Both the position numbers and the translations under genes were made by a program. Shown here in pieces: positions 19,521-28,075 of a DNA stretch of 64,000 nt (position 1 is its first letter; every line of letters begins with the position of its first letter). The notes under the pieces were generated by a model that ran no database searches, was not told the DNA's origin, and was given only the letters and a program-made list of their open reading frames with translations. This stretch comes from Pelomonas dachongensis (GTDB lineage: Bacteria; Pseudomonadota; Gammaproteobacteria; Burkholderiales; Burkholderiaceae_C), in assembly GCF_043555865.1 (NCBI RefSeq), contig NZ_JBIGHY010000001.1, forward strand, positions 310,001 to 374,000. Reading direction: 5' to 3'.

Positions 19521-20086
19521 GGCGGTTGTCTCCGTCGGGGTTTGTTGTCGGGGGCGGTGCTCTGCGCGGTGGCGGCCCAGGCCAGGCGCTCTAGGCCGGC
19601 CTTCAGCGCGGGGCCTTGCTCGCCCAGGGCCGCCAGCAGCGCGCGGTCGTGGGCGGCAACGGCAGCTTCCAGTTTGACGAGGCGGCGCTTGCCGGCGGAC
19701 GTCAGGTGCAAGCCCCAGGTGCGGGCGTCGCCGGGGGCGTCGCGGCGCTCTGCCCAACCCTGCGCGGTGAGCCAGTCGGTCAGCCGCAGCGCGCCGCTGC
19801 GGTGCAGGCCCATGGCCTGCCCCAGCAGGCCTTGCCGCATGCCGGGGTTGCGGGCGATGAGCACCAGCGCCGCAAAACGCTGCGGGCTCATGTCCCACGC
19901 GGCCGTGGCGCGGTAGAAGTCCAGGTACAGCGCGTTCTGCGCGCGGCGCAGCGCGTAGCCCAGCAGTCCCTCCAGCGCGCCGTAGTCCACGCCGGGCACG
20001 GGCAGCATCAGGCCTTCGGGCGGCGGGGCATCGAGGCTGTCGGTCTTCACGGGCTCAGGGTAGGTTTTGTTGCACAGAGCAACCAT
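19517..20086 (-). CDS. MarR-family transcriptional regulator
   Basis: A 189-residue winged-helix regulator: the body from LEGLLGYALRRAQNALYLDFY through MSPQRFAALVLIARNPGM, LLGQAMGLHRSGALRLTDWL (recognition helix) and the wing around RRDAPGDARTWGLHLTSAG is typical of MarR. The start at 20086 lies only 18 bases from the divergent monooxygenase start at 20105, so an operator in this gap would govern both directions. MarR proteins commonly sense aromatic acids and repress a divergent catabolic gene; this arrangement suggests control of the flavin monooxygenase. An internal Met (about residue 27) could be an alternative start. Confidence 0.9.
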   Translation of the reverse strand: MVALCNKTYPEPVKTDSLDAPPPEGLMLPVPGVDYGALEGLLGYALRRAQNALYLDFYRATAAWDMSPQRFAALVLIARNPGMRQGLLGQAMGLHRSGALRLTDWLTAQGWAERRDAPGDARTWGLHLTSAGKRRLVKLEAAVAAHDRALLAALGEQGPALKAGLERLAWAATAQSTAPDNKPRRRQPP

Positions 20087-20104
20087 CTCGCTTACCCTGA
20101 ATCC

Positions 20105-21316
20105 ATGAAAGTCTTGATTGCAGGGGGTGGCATCGGCGGTTTGACGGCGGCGCTGGCGCTGCACGCGCGCGGCCTTGATGTCACCGTGCTGGAGGCCGTG
20201 CGCGAACCCCGGCCGCTGGGGGTGGGCATCAACCTGCTGCCGCATGCGGTGGGCGTGCTGGAGTCCTTGAGCCTGCTGCCGGCGCTGCGCGGCATGGCGG
20301 TCGAGACTTCGGCGCTGGTGTTCGCCAACCGGCACGGCCAGGCCATCCACCGCGATGCGCGCGGCGTGTACGGCGGCTACAGCCACCCGCAGTTCAGCGT
20401 GCACCGTGGCGAGCTGCAGATGCTGCTGTGGCGCGAGGCGGTTGCGCGGCTGACGGTGCTGAGCGGCCAGCGCGTCGTGGGCGTGCGGGACGGCAATGTG
20501 GCGCTCATCGAGACGCCGGACGGCCCGCGCGAGCAGGTGGCGGACCTCATCGTCGGCGCCGATGGCATGCACTCCGCGCTGCGCCGGCGGCTGGTGCCCG
20601 ACGAGGGCGCGCCCTGCTGGCGCGGCGTGATGATGTGGCGCGGCACCACCTGGGCGCCGCCCTTCCTGGACGGTCGCACGATGGTGCAGGCCGGCCACAG
20701 CCGGGCCAAGTTCGTCGTCTACCCGATCAGCGCGCCGCGCGCCGACGGGCTGCAGCTGATCAACTGGATCGCCGACCGCCGCTTGCACGAGCCGGTGCCT
20801 GGCCTGACCGCGCCCGACCGCGCCGACTGGAGCCGCCCCGGCCGGCTGGACGACCTGCTTCCCACGTTCGGGTCCTGGCACTTCGACTGGCTTGACGTGC
20901 CCGGCCTCATCACGCGCGCCGAACAGATGCTGGAGTGGCCCATGGTGGACCGCGACCCGCTGCCGCGCTGGCGACTGGGCCCGACGACGCTGCTGGGGGA
21001 TGCGGCGCACCCGATGGTGCCGATCGGCTCCAACGGCGCGACACAGGCCATCATGGACGCGCAGGCGCTGGCGGACGCGCTGGCGCGGCACGTCGACCTG
21101 GACGCCGCACTGGCCGCTTACGAGGGCGAGCGCCGCCCGCTGTGCTCCCGCATCGTCGAGATGAACCGGCGCGAGGGGCTGGACGCGATCCTGGACCGCG
21201 TCGAGGCGCTGGCGCCGGACGGCTTCGAGCGGCTGGCCGACGTCATCTCCCCGCTGGAGGTGGCCGCCGAAATCAACGCCTACAAGGCCGCCGCCGGGCA
21301 CCAGGTCCAGCGCTAG
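20105..21316 (+). CDS. FAD-dependent monooxygenase (PHBH/PhzS-like flavin hydroxylase)
   Basis: A 403-residue class A flavoprotein monooxygenase. The FAD/NAD fold motif is GGGIGG at residues 7-12 with an acidic strand end LEA. The DG motif is VGADGMHS (about residue 152) and the second FAD motif is LLGDAAHPM (about residue 297). VHRGELQMLL is the conserved Arg-containing segment. Length and motif layout resemble PhzS and salicylate/3-hydroxybenzoate hydroxylases, which use NAD(P)H and oxygen to hydroxylate aromatic rings. Divergent from marR, and near a Bug receptor, which fits aromatic-acid catabolism. The precise substrate is not readable. Confidence 0.9.
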   Translation: MKVLIAGGGIGGLTAALALHARGLDVTVLEAVREPRPLGVGINLLPHAVGVLESLSLLPALRGMAVETSALVFANRHGQAIHRDARGVYGGYSHPQFSVHRGELQMLLWREAVARLTVLSGQRVVGVRDGNVALIETPDGPREQVADLIVGADGMHSALRRRLVPDEGAPCWRGVMMWRGTTWAPPFLDGRTMVQAGHSRAKFVVYPISAPRADGLQLINWIADRRLHEPVPGLTAPDRADWSRPGRLDDLLPTFGSWHFDWLDVPGLITRAEQMLEWPMVDRDPLPRWRLGPTTLLGDAAHPMVPIGSNGATQAIMDAQALADALARHVDLDAALAAYEGERRPLCSRIVEMNRREGLDAILDRVEALAPDGFERLADVISPLEVAAEINAYKAAAGHQVQR

Positions 21317-21325
21317 GCTCGCCCG

Positions 21326-21622
21326 CTACTCCGGCGTGCTGGGGTCGCCATCAGCCCCCGGATGCTCGAGGGCCTGCCGCGCCAGCTCTTCGTCCGGCAG
21401 AGGCGCTGCGGACTCTAGCGCGTTGATCTCCTCCAGCAACGCCGTCGTCGGCTCTTCACCGTTGATGAGCACGTCGTCAAGGGTCTGCGCCGCGGCGTCG
21501 GGCGCCAAGTCGTCCGGCGCTATCGGCGCCACGGCAGCGGCGCCAGCCACCAGGATGTCGGAAACCTTGCGCTCAAGAAACGCAGCAAGGTCGTCATCTT
21601 TCGGAGTGTCGGGGTGGGTCAT
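21326..21622 (-). CDS. Small acidic protein, unknown function
   Basis: A 98-residue, strongly acidic protein rich in Asp, Glu, Ala and Pro, with no signal peptide or membrane segment. The ATG at 21622 gives a sensible start (MTHPDTPKDDDLAAFLERK). It sits 9 bases from the convergent monooxygenase stop and is divergent from the metallophosphatase. The frame has the codon bias of the surrounding genes (G or C at third positions), which supports coding. No family recognised. Confidence 0.6.
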   Translation of the reverse strand: MTHPDTPKDDDLAAFLERKVSDILVAGAAAVAPIAPDDLAPDAAAQTLDDVLINGEEPTTALLEEINALESAAPLPDEELARQALEHPGADGDPSTPE

Positions 21623-21715
21623 GTGAGGCTGAGGTAGTGCAAGGCACGACAAGGGTAGCGCGCATCGCAGCGGTGGGTGTTGACGCCGCCACACATCCGA
21701 AGATCATCCCACCCC

Positions 21716-23644
21716 ATGCCCTCTCCCAAGCTCGGCCGCTCCGTCCCGCCCCACGACCGCCACCCGGTGGCCTGGTACCAGCCCGACGTGCTGTGGACGG
21801 CGGCGCGGCAGGTGCTGTCGTCGCTGGACCAGCTGCGCAACCGCGACGGCCGCGAGAGCCAGCCCACGCCGATGAAGGTCATCGACCGCAGCGAGCCCGA
21901 AGCGGCGGGCGACTTTGCTGGCGAGTGCTGGTTCGACTTCATCGCCGACACCGGCGACGGCGGCAACGCCTGCTACGCGGTGGCGAACACGGCGCTGGCA
22001 GACGAGTTGCAGCTTGCCGGCGAGCGGCTGCCGCGCGCATCGCTGCTGCTGTTCGGCGGCGACCTGGCCTACCCGGCGGCCAGCACGCACGACTACCGCT
22101 ACCGCTTCGTGGAGATGTTCGAGGCCGTGCGCAACAGCCACGCGCCCACGTTCGTGCGCGGCCGGCGCCTGACGCTGGCGGCCATTCCGCAGAACCATGA
22201 CTGGATGGACTCCACGTCCACATTCCGCCGCTACTTCACGCGCCGCAACGACTCGCAGCCCCTGCTGGGCGCCCGCATACCGCAGCGGCAGACCTACTTC
22301 TGCGTCAAGCTGCCCGGCGGCTGGTGGGCGCTGGGACTGGACTTTGCGCTGGACCACGACATCGACCGCGACCAGTACGAGCAGTTCGAGGCGCTGCTCA
22401 GCGACCGCGGCCTCGTCACCGAGGACGGCCACGAGCATCACATCGCGCCGGACGACCGCGTGCTGCTGATCTACCCCGAGCCCTACTGGACGCGCCCCAT
22501 CGGCGACGGCGCCGACGACAGCCACCCCAGGCGCTACCAGAAGCTGGAAGGACTTCTGCGCGGCCGTGTGAAGCTGCGCCTGGCGGGCGACCTGCACCAC
22601 TACATGCGCTGGGACTCGGTTGCGTGGGGGAGGCTGGTCGTGTGCGGCACGGGTGGCGCGTTTACACACCCGACGCACACCAAGCCCACCACGCGGCCGG
22701 TGCGGCTGCAGGAATTCGACACGCGCGACTGCATCCCGCCCGAGCCGGCCACCTCGCTGGCCGCGTTGCGCATCGGTCTGACCGCTAAGCAGGACGAGGA
22801 AGGCTGCGCCTTCGAGCGCGTGGAGGCGACCGCCTACCCCGACGGCTCCAGCTCTGCGGCCGGCTGCAAGCGCAACCTGCTGGCGCTGTTCCGCCGCAAC
22901 CCCGGCGGCAGCGGCGGCAACGCCTGGTTCGCCGTGCTGCTGGGCGCGCTGTACTGGTTCAACGCCTATCTCAATTCCATGCCTTTCGTCGAGTCATTCA
23001 AGGCCGATGGCTTCGGCACGCTGTGGAGCTTCGGCATGGACGACTACTGGCGCGTCTTCGCACTGTGGCTCAAGGCCATGGTGTTCAGCCCGCTCGGCTT
23101 CCTGATCAACCTGCTGATGGCCTACGGCTGCATCGTCATGGGTCGCGAAACGGTCAACGAGCTGCCGCCCACGGTGGGCGTCATCTGCCGCGGCATCATC
23201 ATGTGGGGCATTGGCGCTCTGCACGCGGCGGTGCACGTGCTCGCCGTCTACAGCCTCGAGTTCTGGGGGCACCAGCTTGTCGGCGAGCTGGGCTGGATTG
23301 GTGATCGCACGGCGCCGACCGGCCTCATCGTCCATTCCACGCTGGTGGGGCTGATGGTGTTCAGCACCGGCGGCCTGGTGGGCGCCTTCGTCTTCGGCGG
23401 CTACCTGGCGCTGATGTCACGGCTGGGCTATCTGACCAACAACGGCTACGCCGCACTGGACGGGCAGGACCACAAGGGGTTCCTGCGCTTTCGCATCGAT
23501 GCCAAGGGTGAGCTGACGGCGTGGTTCATTGCGCTGGACCGTGTGCCGAGGCGGTGGAAGCGCAATGGCAAGGCGGGGCCGGTGTGGGTGGCGGACGATG
23601 GGCAGGCGTCGGCAGCGAGGTTGCATGACAGGTTTGACCTGTGA
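21716..23644 (+). CDS. Calcineurin-like metallophosphoesterase fused to a C-terminal membrane domain
   Basis: A 642-residue protein. The N-terminal domain has metallophosphatase motifs: DFIADTGDGG (about residue 74, metal ligand Asp), GGDLAYP (about 114), IPQNHDW (157-163, equivalent to the GNHD/E box but with Gln in place of Gly) and AGDLHHY (about 290-296, GDxHHY type). The C-terminal third (about residues 400-590) holds several hydrophobic segments (WFAVLLGALYWFNAYL, LGFLINLLMAYGCIVMG, IIMWGIGALHAAVHVLAVY, GLMVFSTGGLVGAFVFGGYL), so it is membrane-embedded. I chose the ATG at 21716 over the GTG at 21677 because the extra residues are non-conserved in appearance. The substrate is unknown; related proteins are annotated only as metallophosphoesterases. 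Confidence 0.82.
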   Translation: MPSPKLGRSVPPHDRHPVAWYQPDVLWTAARQVLSSLDQLRNRDGRESQPTPMKVIDRSEPEAAGDFAGECWFDFIADTGDGGNACYAVANTALADELQLAGERLPRASLLLFGGDLAYPAASTHDYRYRFVEMFEAVRNSHAPTFVRGRRLTLAAIPQNHDWMDSTSTFRRYFTRRNDSQPLLGARIPQRQTYFCVKLPGGWWALGLDFALDHDIDRDQYEQFEALLSDRGLVTEDGHEHHIAPDDRVLLIYPEPYWTRPIGDGADDSHPRRYQKLEGLLRGRVKLRLAGDLHHYMRWDSVAWGRLVVCGTGGAFTHPTHTKPTTRPVRLQEFDTRDCIPPEPATSLAALRIGLTAKQDEEGCAFERVEATAYPDGSSSAAGCKRNLLALFRRNPGGSGGNAWFAVLLGALYWFNAYLNSMPFVESFKADGFGTLWSFGMDDYWRVFALWLKAMVFSPLGFLINLLMAYGCIVMGRETVNELPPTVGVICRGIIMWGIGALHAAVHVLAVYSLEFWGHQLVGELGWIGDRTAPTGLIVHSTLVGLMVFSTGGLVGAFVFGGYLALMSRLGYLTNNGYAALDGQDHKGFLRFRIDAKGELTAWFIALDRVPRRWKRNGKAGPVWVADDGQASAARLHDRFDL

Positions 23645-23693
23645 ACTGAATGACGTGGAATGCACAATCATCTGAACCACTTGCACCGTACCC

Positions 23694-24059
23694 ATGAGCC
23701 TCCGCTCCCTCCTCATCGCTTGGTTTGTTGCCCTTCCTGCACTCGCGTTCGCCGCCGACCGAGGCGTCTTCGGCTTCAGCATGCAAGTCGATAGCGAAGG
23801 TTTTTTCCTCGACCCGACCCTGAAGTCGATCAAGATCGTCAAGGTCACTCCCGAGTCTCCCGCAGCCCTTGCAGGCATGAAGGTCGGCGATGAAGTGATC
23901 GAGGTTGCCGGTCGCGTCGTGGCAGGAGCCAAGGGACGAGAAATCCAGGCGTTGGCGGAAAAGGATGTCGGCCAATCGCTCAGCCTGAAGGTCAAGCGCT
24001 CTGCAGGCGAAGTCGTCTCAATGCAGATGGTGGCGGTTGCCAAGGCAAGTTCGAAGTAG
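23694..24059 (+). CDS. Small exported PDZ-domain protein
   Basis: A 121-residue protein: signal peptide MSLRSLLIAWFVALPALAFA, then one PDZ domain with VTPESPAALAGMKVGDEVIE as the characteristic core (Gly-Asp at the turn). No protease domain is attached. PDZ domains bind C-terminal peptides or beta strands, so an adaptor role in the periplasm is plausible. Codon use is less G+C-biased than that of its neighbours (for example AAGTCGATCAAG, GGTTTTTTCCTC), which could mean recent acquisition. It converges on the DUF885 gene. Confidence 0.8.
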   Translation: MSLRSLLIAWFVALPALAFAADRGVFGFSMQVDSEGFFLDPTLKSIKIVKVTPESPAALAGMKVGDEVIEVAGRVVAGAKGREIQALAEKDVGQSLSLKVKRSAGEVVSMQMVAVAKASSK

Positions 24060-24101
24060 GGCAGGCGGCTCCCGCCAAACGCTGCCGCCCTCTCTTGAAG
24101 C

Positions 24102-25832
24102 TCAGCGCAGGGCCCCGGCCATCTCCGCCGCAATCAACCGCACTGGCGCATTCCCATAGCTCAGGAACTTCTCGTGGAAGGCCTTGAGCCCGAAGCCCGG
24201 CTTGGCCTTCAGCTGCTCGCGCAGCGCGTGGATCTCGCTGAAGCCGCTGAAATAGCTCGTCAGCTGCACCGATGTCAGCTGCACGCGGCGCCACTTCTCG
24301 GCGGCTTCGCGTTCGGTCTGGAAGGCCTGGCGGGTGAGCAGATCCAGCGCGGCCTTCTGCTCCATGCCCAGCACGTGCACGCTGTAGTCGAGGATGGTGT
24401 TGGTGACCGAACGCAGGTGCCACTTGCCCCACATCAGCGTCATCTCCGGTGACGCGCCGTAGCCGCTCTCCAGCATCATCAGCTCGCCGTACACGGCCCA
24501 GCCCTCCACCATCGAGCCGCTGCCGAACAACGCCTTCACCTTGCTGGGCACCTTGTTCGCGTAGACCAGCTGGGTGTAGTGGCCCGGGATGGCCTCGTGG
24601 ATGTTGAGGATCTGCAGGATCCACTGGTTGTACTCGCGCAGCGTGCTCTCGGCCTGCTCGGGCGTCAGGTCGTCCAGCGGCGTGACGTTGTAGTAGGTGC
24701 TGTCCTGCGGTCGATACGGTCCGGGCGCCTCGATGCTGGCGCCGGCCACGCCGCGCTGGTAGACCGGCGTCTCGCGCACGGCCAGCGGCTTGGCGGGGTC
24801 CTGGGTCAGTAGGTCGTGGTCGCGCACCCAGGCTTCGAGTTGCGGGATCTGCGCGCGGATCTCGTCGACGAACCTGTCGCGAGCCACATGCTTCTCGCTG
24901 AGCTTGGCGATGACGCGGCCAATCAGTGCGAAGCGGTCGGCGGGCGGCGCCTCGGGGCCGATGACCGTGGGCCACAGCGCTTCGGCCTGCGCCTGCATGC
25001 TGGCCAGCACGGTTTCGCGGCGGGCCAGCGCCAGCTCGTAGGTCTCACGCGCGCTGCGAGCCGACTGGATGTCGTGCTTGAACTTGGTCTCGTACAGCGC
25101 CGCACTCAGCCGCCAGGGGCGCCGGGCGATGGGCAGCAACTGCCTCAGGTGCGCCTGCCAGCCGGCCACGGCAGCGCGCGCCTGGGCCAGGTCGGGCTGC
25201 ATCAGCGCGCCCAGGCCCTGCTGCTGCGCCTGCGACTCCAGGTCTTCCAGCACGGCCAGCACGCCAGGCGCCTGCTGCAGCGCCAGCTCGGTGTGCTCGC
25301 GCGTCACACCGACGAGGCTGGCGCGCGCGGCGGCGTAGAAGGCGGGCAACTGCCGGATGCGCGCGTGCAGCGCCTGCACGCGCTGCTGCACGGGCGCCCA
25401 GTCGGTGTTGAGCGCCAGGTCGATCGGGCCGGCCGGGTTGTGCTCGGCAGGGTTCCAAGCCCATTCGCGCAGCACTTCCAGTCGCCACAGGTCGCTCTGC
25501 AGCTTGGCGATCAGCATGTCGCGGTCCATGCGTTCGGCAGCGCCGAGCTTGTCAACAGCCAGTCGCTGAAAGGCCTTCAGCCAGCGTTTCAGGAACTGGC
25601 GCCGCTGAGCTCGCAGCGCGGCGCTGGGCAGCGTGATCCGGTGCGACTGCTCGAAGCGGCCCGCCGCGACGGCGGCGTCGGGGTCCAGCTGCCACAGGCC
25701 CATCAGGAAGTCCTCGATGCCGGTGTCCAGCTCGGACGCCTCCGACGGCAGCCCGACGGGTTTGAAGGCCGAGTCGCTGGCGCCGGCAGCGCCGGCCAGC
25801 AACGCCAAGCTCAGGAGGCTGCGGCGCTTCAC
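24102..25832 (-). CDS. DUF885 putative zinc carboxypeptidase, exported
   Basis: A 576-residue protein of the DUF885 family. The zinc signature HEAIPGH lies at residues 412-418 (NIHEAIPGHYTQL), with a downstream Glu in SMVEGWAVYGE as the expected third ligand. The N-terminus is a basic, Arg-Arg-containing signal peptide (MKRRSLLSLALLAGAAGA), suggesting export. The start is a GTG at 25832 overlapping the gshB stop codon (GTGA), so the two are translationally coupled. Family members are thought to be metallocarboxypeptidases; the physiological substrate is not established, and the coupling to glutathione synthesis is only suggestive. Confidence 0.87.
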   Translation of the reverse strand: MKRRSLLSLALLAGAAGASDSAFKPVGLPSEASELDTGIEDFLMGLWQLDPDAAVAAGRFEQSHRITLPSAALRAQRRQFLKRWLKAFQRLAVDKLGAAERMDRDMLIAKLQSDLWRLEVLREWAWNPAEHNPAGPIDLALNTDWAPVQQRVQALHARIRQLPAFYAAARASLVGVTREHTELALQQAPGVLAVLEDLESQAQQQGLGALMQPDLAQARAAVAGWQAHLRQLLPIARRPWRLSAALYETKFKHDIQSARSARETYELALARRETVLASMQAQAEALWPTVIGPEAPPADRFALIGRVIAKLSEKHVARDRFVDEIRAQIPQLEAWVRDHDLLTQDPAKPLAVRETPVYQRGVAGASIEAPGPYRPQDSTYYNVTPLDDLTPEQAESTLREYNQWILQILNIHEAIPGHYTQLVYANKVPSKVKALFGSGSMVEGWAVYGELMMLESGYGASPEMTLMWGKWHLRSVTNTILDYSVHVLGMEQKAALDLLTRQAFQTEREAAEKWRRVQLTSVQLTSYFSGFSEIHALREQLKAKPGFGLKAFHEKFLSYGNAPVRLIAAEMAGALR

Positions 25833-26785
25833 AGCGCCGCTTCCAGCGCGTCAATGAACATCGAGGCGACGTCGAAGCCGGCCTGGTCGGTGATCTCCTG
25901 GAAGCAGGTCGGGCTGGTCACGTTGATCTCGGTGATGTTCTCGCCGATGACGTCCAGGCCCACCAACAGTAGGCCGCGCGCGGCCAGCGTGGGGCCGATG
26001 GCCTCGGCGATCTCGCGGTCGCGCGGGGTCAGTGGCCGGGCCACGCCCTTGCCGCCAGCCGCCAGGTTGCCGCGCACCTCGCCGCCCTGCGGGATGCGCG
26101 CCAGGCAGTGCGGCACCGGCTTGCCGCCGATGATGAGGATGCGCTTGTCGCCCTCGGCAATCGCCGGGATGAAGCGCTGCACCATCACCGTTTCCGTGCC
26201 ATCCTTGTTCAGCGTCTCGATGATGCTGCCGAGGTTCAGGCCGTCGTCCTTGACGCGGAAGATGCCCATGCCGCCCATGCCATCCAGTGGCTTCAAGATG
26301 ATGTCGCGCTGCTCGGCGTGGAAGGCGCGGATCTCGGCCGCGTCGCGCGTGATCAGCGTCGGCGAGATGAACTCGGGGAACTCCATGATGGCGAGCTTTT
26401 CGGGGTGTTCGCGCAAGCTGCTGGCTTTGTTGAAGACCTGAGCGCCCTCGCGCTCGGCCTGGCTCAGCAGGTGCGTGGCGTAGAAGAACTCGCTGTCGAA
26501 CGGCGGGTCCTTGCGCATCAGCACGGCGTCCACGTCGGCCAGCGCGACGTCCGCGGTGGCGTCCAGCGTGAACCAGTCGTCGCCGTCGTTCTGATTCATG
26601 CCCGTGAGGCTGATGTGCCGCGCACCGCGTGCCGTCACGCGGCCGCCGCGCAGCCACACGAGTTCACGCGTCTCGCAGTGGATGATGCTGTGGCCGCGCT
26701 TTGTGGCCTCTCGCATCATCGCGAAAGTGGAGTCCTTGTAGGTCTTGAAGGTGTCGAGCGGGTCGGCGACGAAGAGCAGCTTCAT
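25829..26785 (-). CDS. gshB: Glutathione synthetase
   Basis: A 318-residue ATP-grasp enzyme (E. coli 316) joining glycine to gamma-glutamylcysteine. Recognisable segments are MKLLFVADPLDTFKTYKDST at the N-terminus, LMRKDPPFDSEF, ILKPLDGMGGMGIFRV (the ATP-grasp glycine loop), MVQRFIPAI and LVGLDVIGENITEIN with the metal-binding Glu/Asn at the end. I chose the ATG at 26785 because it begins exactly where the family does; the frame extends open 17 codons upstream. It is coupled to the DUF885 gene downstream. gshA lies about 5 kb upstream on the same strand, separated by benE, two plus-strand genes and kup. Confidence 0.96.
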   Translation of the reverse strand: MKLLFVADPLDTFKTYKDSTFAMMREATKRGHSIIHCETRELVWLRGGRVTARGARHISLTGMNQNDGDDWFTLDATADVALADVDAVLMRKDPPFDSEFFYATHLLSQAEREGAQVFNKASSLREHPEKLAIMEFPEFISPTLITRDAAEIRAFHAEQRDIILKPLDGMGGMGIFRVKDDGLNLGSIIETLNKDGTETVMVQRFIPAIAEGDKRILIIGGKPVPHCLARIPQGGEVRGNLAAGGKGVARPLTPRDREIAEAIGPTLAARGLLLVGLDVIGENITEINVTSPTCFQEITDQAGFDVASMFIDALEAAL

Positions 26786-26842
26786 GGTGGGTCGTGCAAT
26801 GGATTTCAGCCAGTGTTGCACAGCACCGGCCCCCACGCCCGG

Positions 26843-28021
26843 CTAGGGGCGCGCCCGCCGCCAGCCCGTCACCAGCGTCGCGATGCCGCCCGCCACCACG
26901 CCCCAGAACGGCGCGCCGATGCCGAAGAAGCTGATGCCGGACAGGCAGACGAGGAAGGTCAGGATGGCCGCGTCGCGGTGCCCCTCGTCCTTCAGCGCCG
27001 AGGCCATCGCTCCGGCGATGGTGCCCATCAGCGCCAGGCCGGCGATGGCCATGACCAGCTCGCTCGGAAAGGCAGCCAGCAGCATGGCTACCGCGCCGCC
27101 GGCCAGACCCAGCAGCACGTAGAACAGCCCCGCAGCCGCGCTGGCCGTGTAGCGCCGCGCGGGATCCTCGTGCGCCTCGCGGCCCGTGCAGATGGCCGCG
27201 GTGATGGCGGCCAAGTTGAACGCATAGCCGCCGAACGGCGCCAGCAGCGTGGTGGCCGCACCGGTGACGGTGATGGCGGCCGACACCGGCGTCTGGTAGC
27301 CCGCCGCGCGCTGCACTGCGACGCCGGGCAGGTTCTGCGAGGCCATCGTGACGATGAACAGCGGCAGCGCGACACCGATTGCGGCGTGCCAGGTGAAGAC
27401 GGGCGTGGTCCAGACCGGCAGCGCGAGCATCTGCGACGTATCCAGCCCGGTGAAGTCCAGCCGGCCCTCGCCCAGCGCGTAGGCGATGCCCACCCCCAGC
27501 ACACCCGGCACCGCGTAGCGCGGCCAGAGGCGCTTGCCGACGAGATAGGCTGCGGTCATCGCCAGCACCAGGCCGGGCGCGGTCCGCACGCTGGTCACGG
27601 CGTCTAGCCCGAACTTCGCCAGCACACCGGCCAGCAGCGCCGACGCGATGGATACGGGAATGCGGTCCATCAGCTTCTCGAACCAGCCGCTCCAGCCGGC
27701 CCAGGCAATCAGCAGCCCGCAGACGATGAAGGCGCCGATGGCTTCGGGCATGTTCAGCCCCGACGTGGACGCCAGCAGCGCCGCGCCGGGCGTGGACCAG
27801 GCCGTCAGCACCGGCTGGCGTGTCCACAGGCTCAAGGCCAGGCTCGTCAGCCCCATGCCCAGGCCCAGCGCCCACAGCCAGGACGCGGTCTCGGCCGGCG
27901 TGGCGCCTAACGCGACGGTGGCCTTGAAGATGATGGCCACGGAGCTGGTGTAGCCGACCAGCACGGCGACGAAGCCCGCGACGACGGTGGAGGGAGAGCA
28001 ATCGCTCAGCAAGGTGCGCAT
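26843..28021 (-). CDS. benE: BenE-family benzoate/H+ symporter-like transporter
   Basis: A 392-residue integral membrane protein with about 12 hydrophobic segments. It matches the BenE family in the N-terminal VGYTSSVAIIFKA, the AGWSGWFEKLMDRIPVSIA segment, the conserved TMASQNLPGVAVQRAAGY and the APFGGYAFNLAAITAAIC motif. BenE proteins import benzoate with protons, but many paralogues are of unproven specificity and no benzoate dioxygenase genes are nearby. The ATG at 28021 gives MRTLLSDCSPSTVVAGFVAV, the usual N-terminus. Divergent from the secreted protein at 28076. Confidence 0.9.
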   Translation of the reverse strand: MRTLLSDCSPSTVVAGFVAVLVGYTSSVAIIFKATVALGATPAETASWLWALGLGMGLTSLALSLWTRQPVLTAWSTPGAALLASTSGLNMPEAIGAFIVCGLLIAWAGWSGWFEKLMDRIPVSIASALLAGVLAKFGLDAVTSVRTAPGLVLAMTAAYLVGKRLWPRYAVPGVLGVGIAYALGEGRLDFTGLDTSQMLALPVWTTPVFTWHAAIGVALPLFIVTMASQNLPGVAVQRAAGYQTPVSAAITVTGAATTLLAPFGGYAFNLAAITAAICTGREAHEDPARRYTASAAAGLFYVLLGLAGGAVAMLLAAFPSELVMAIAGLALMGTIAGAMASALKDEGHRDAAILTFLVCLSGISFFGIGAPFWGVVAGGIATLVTGWRRARP

Positions 28022-28075
28022 CGCGCCAGCATAGCCATCGGCAGAATCGCGCCCCGACCACCAGGGAGGTTGAAG

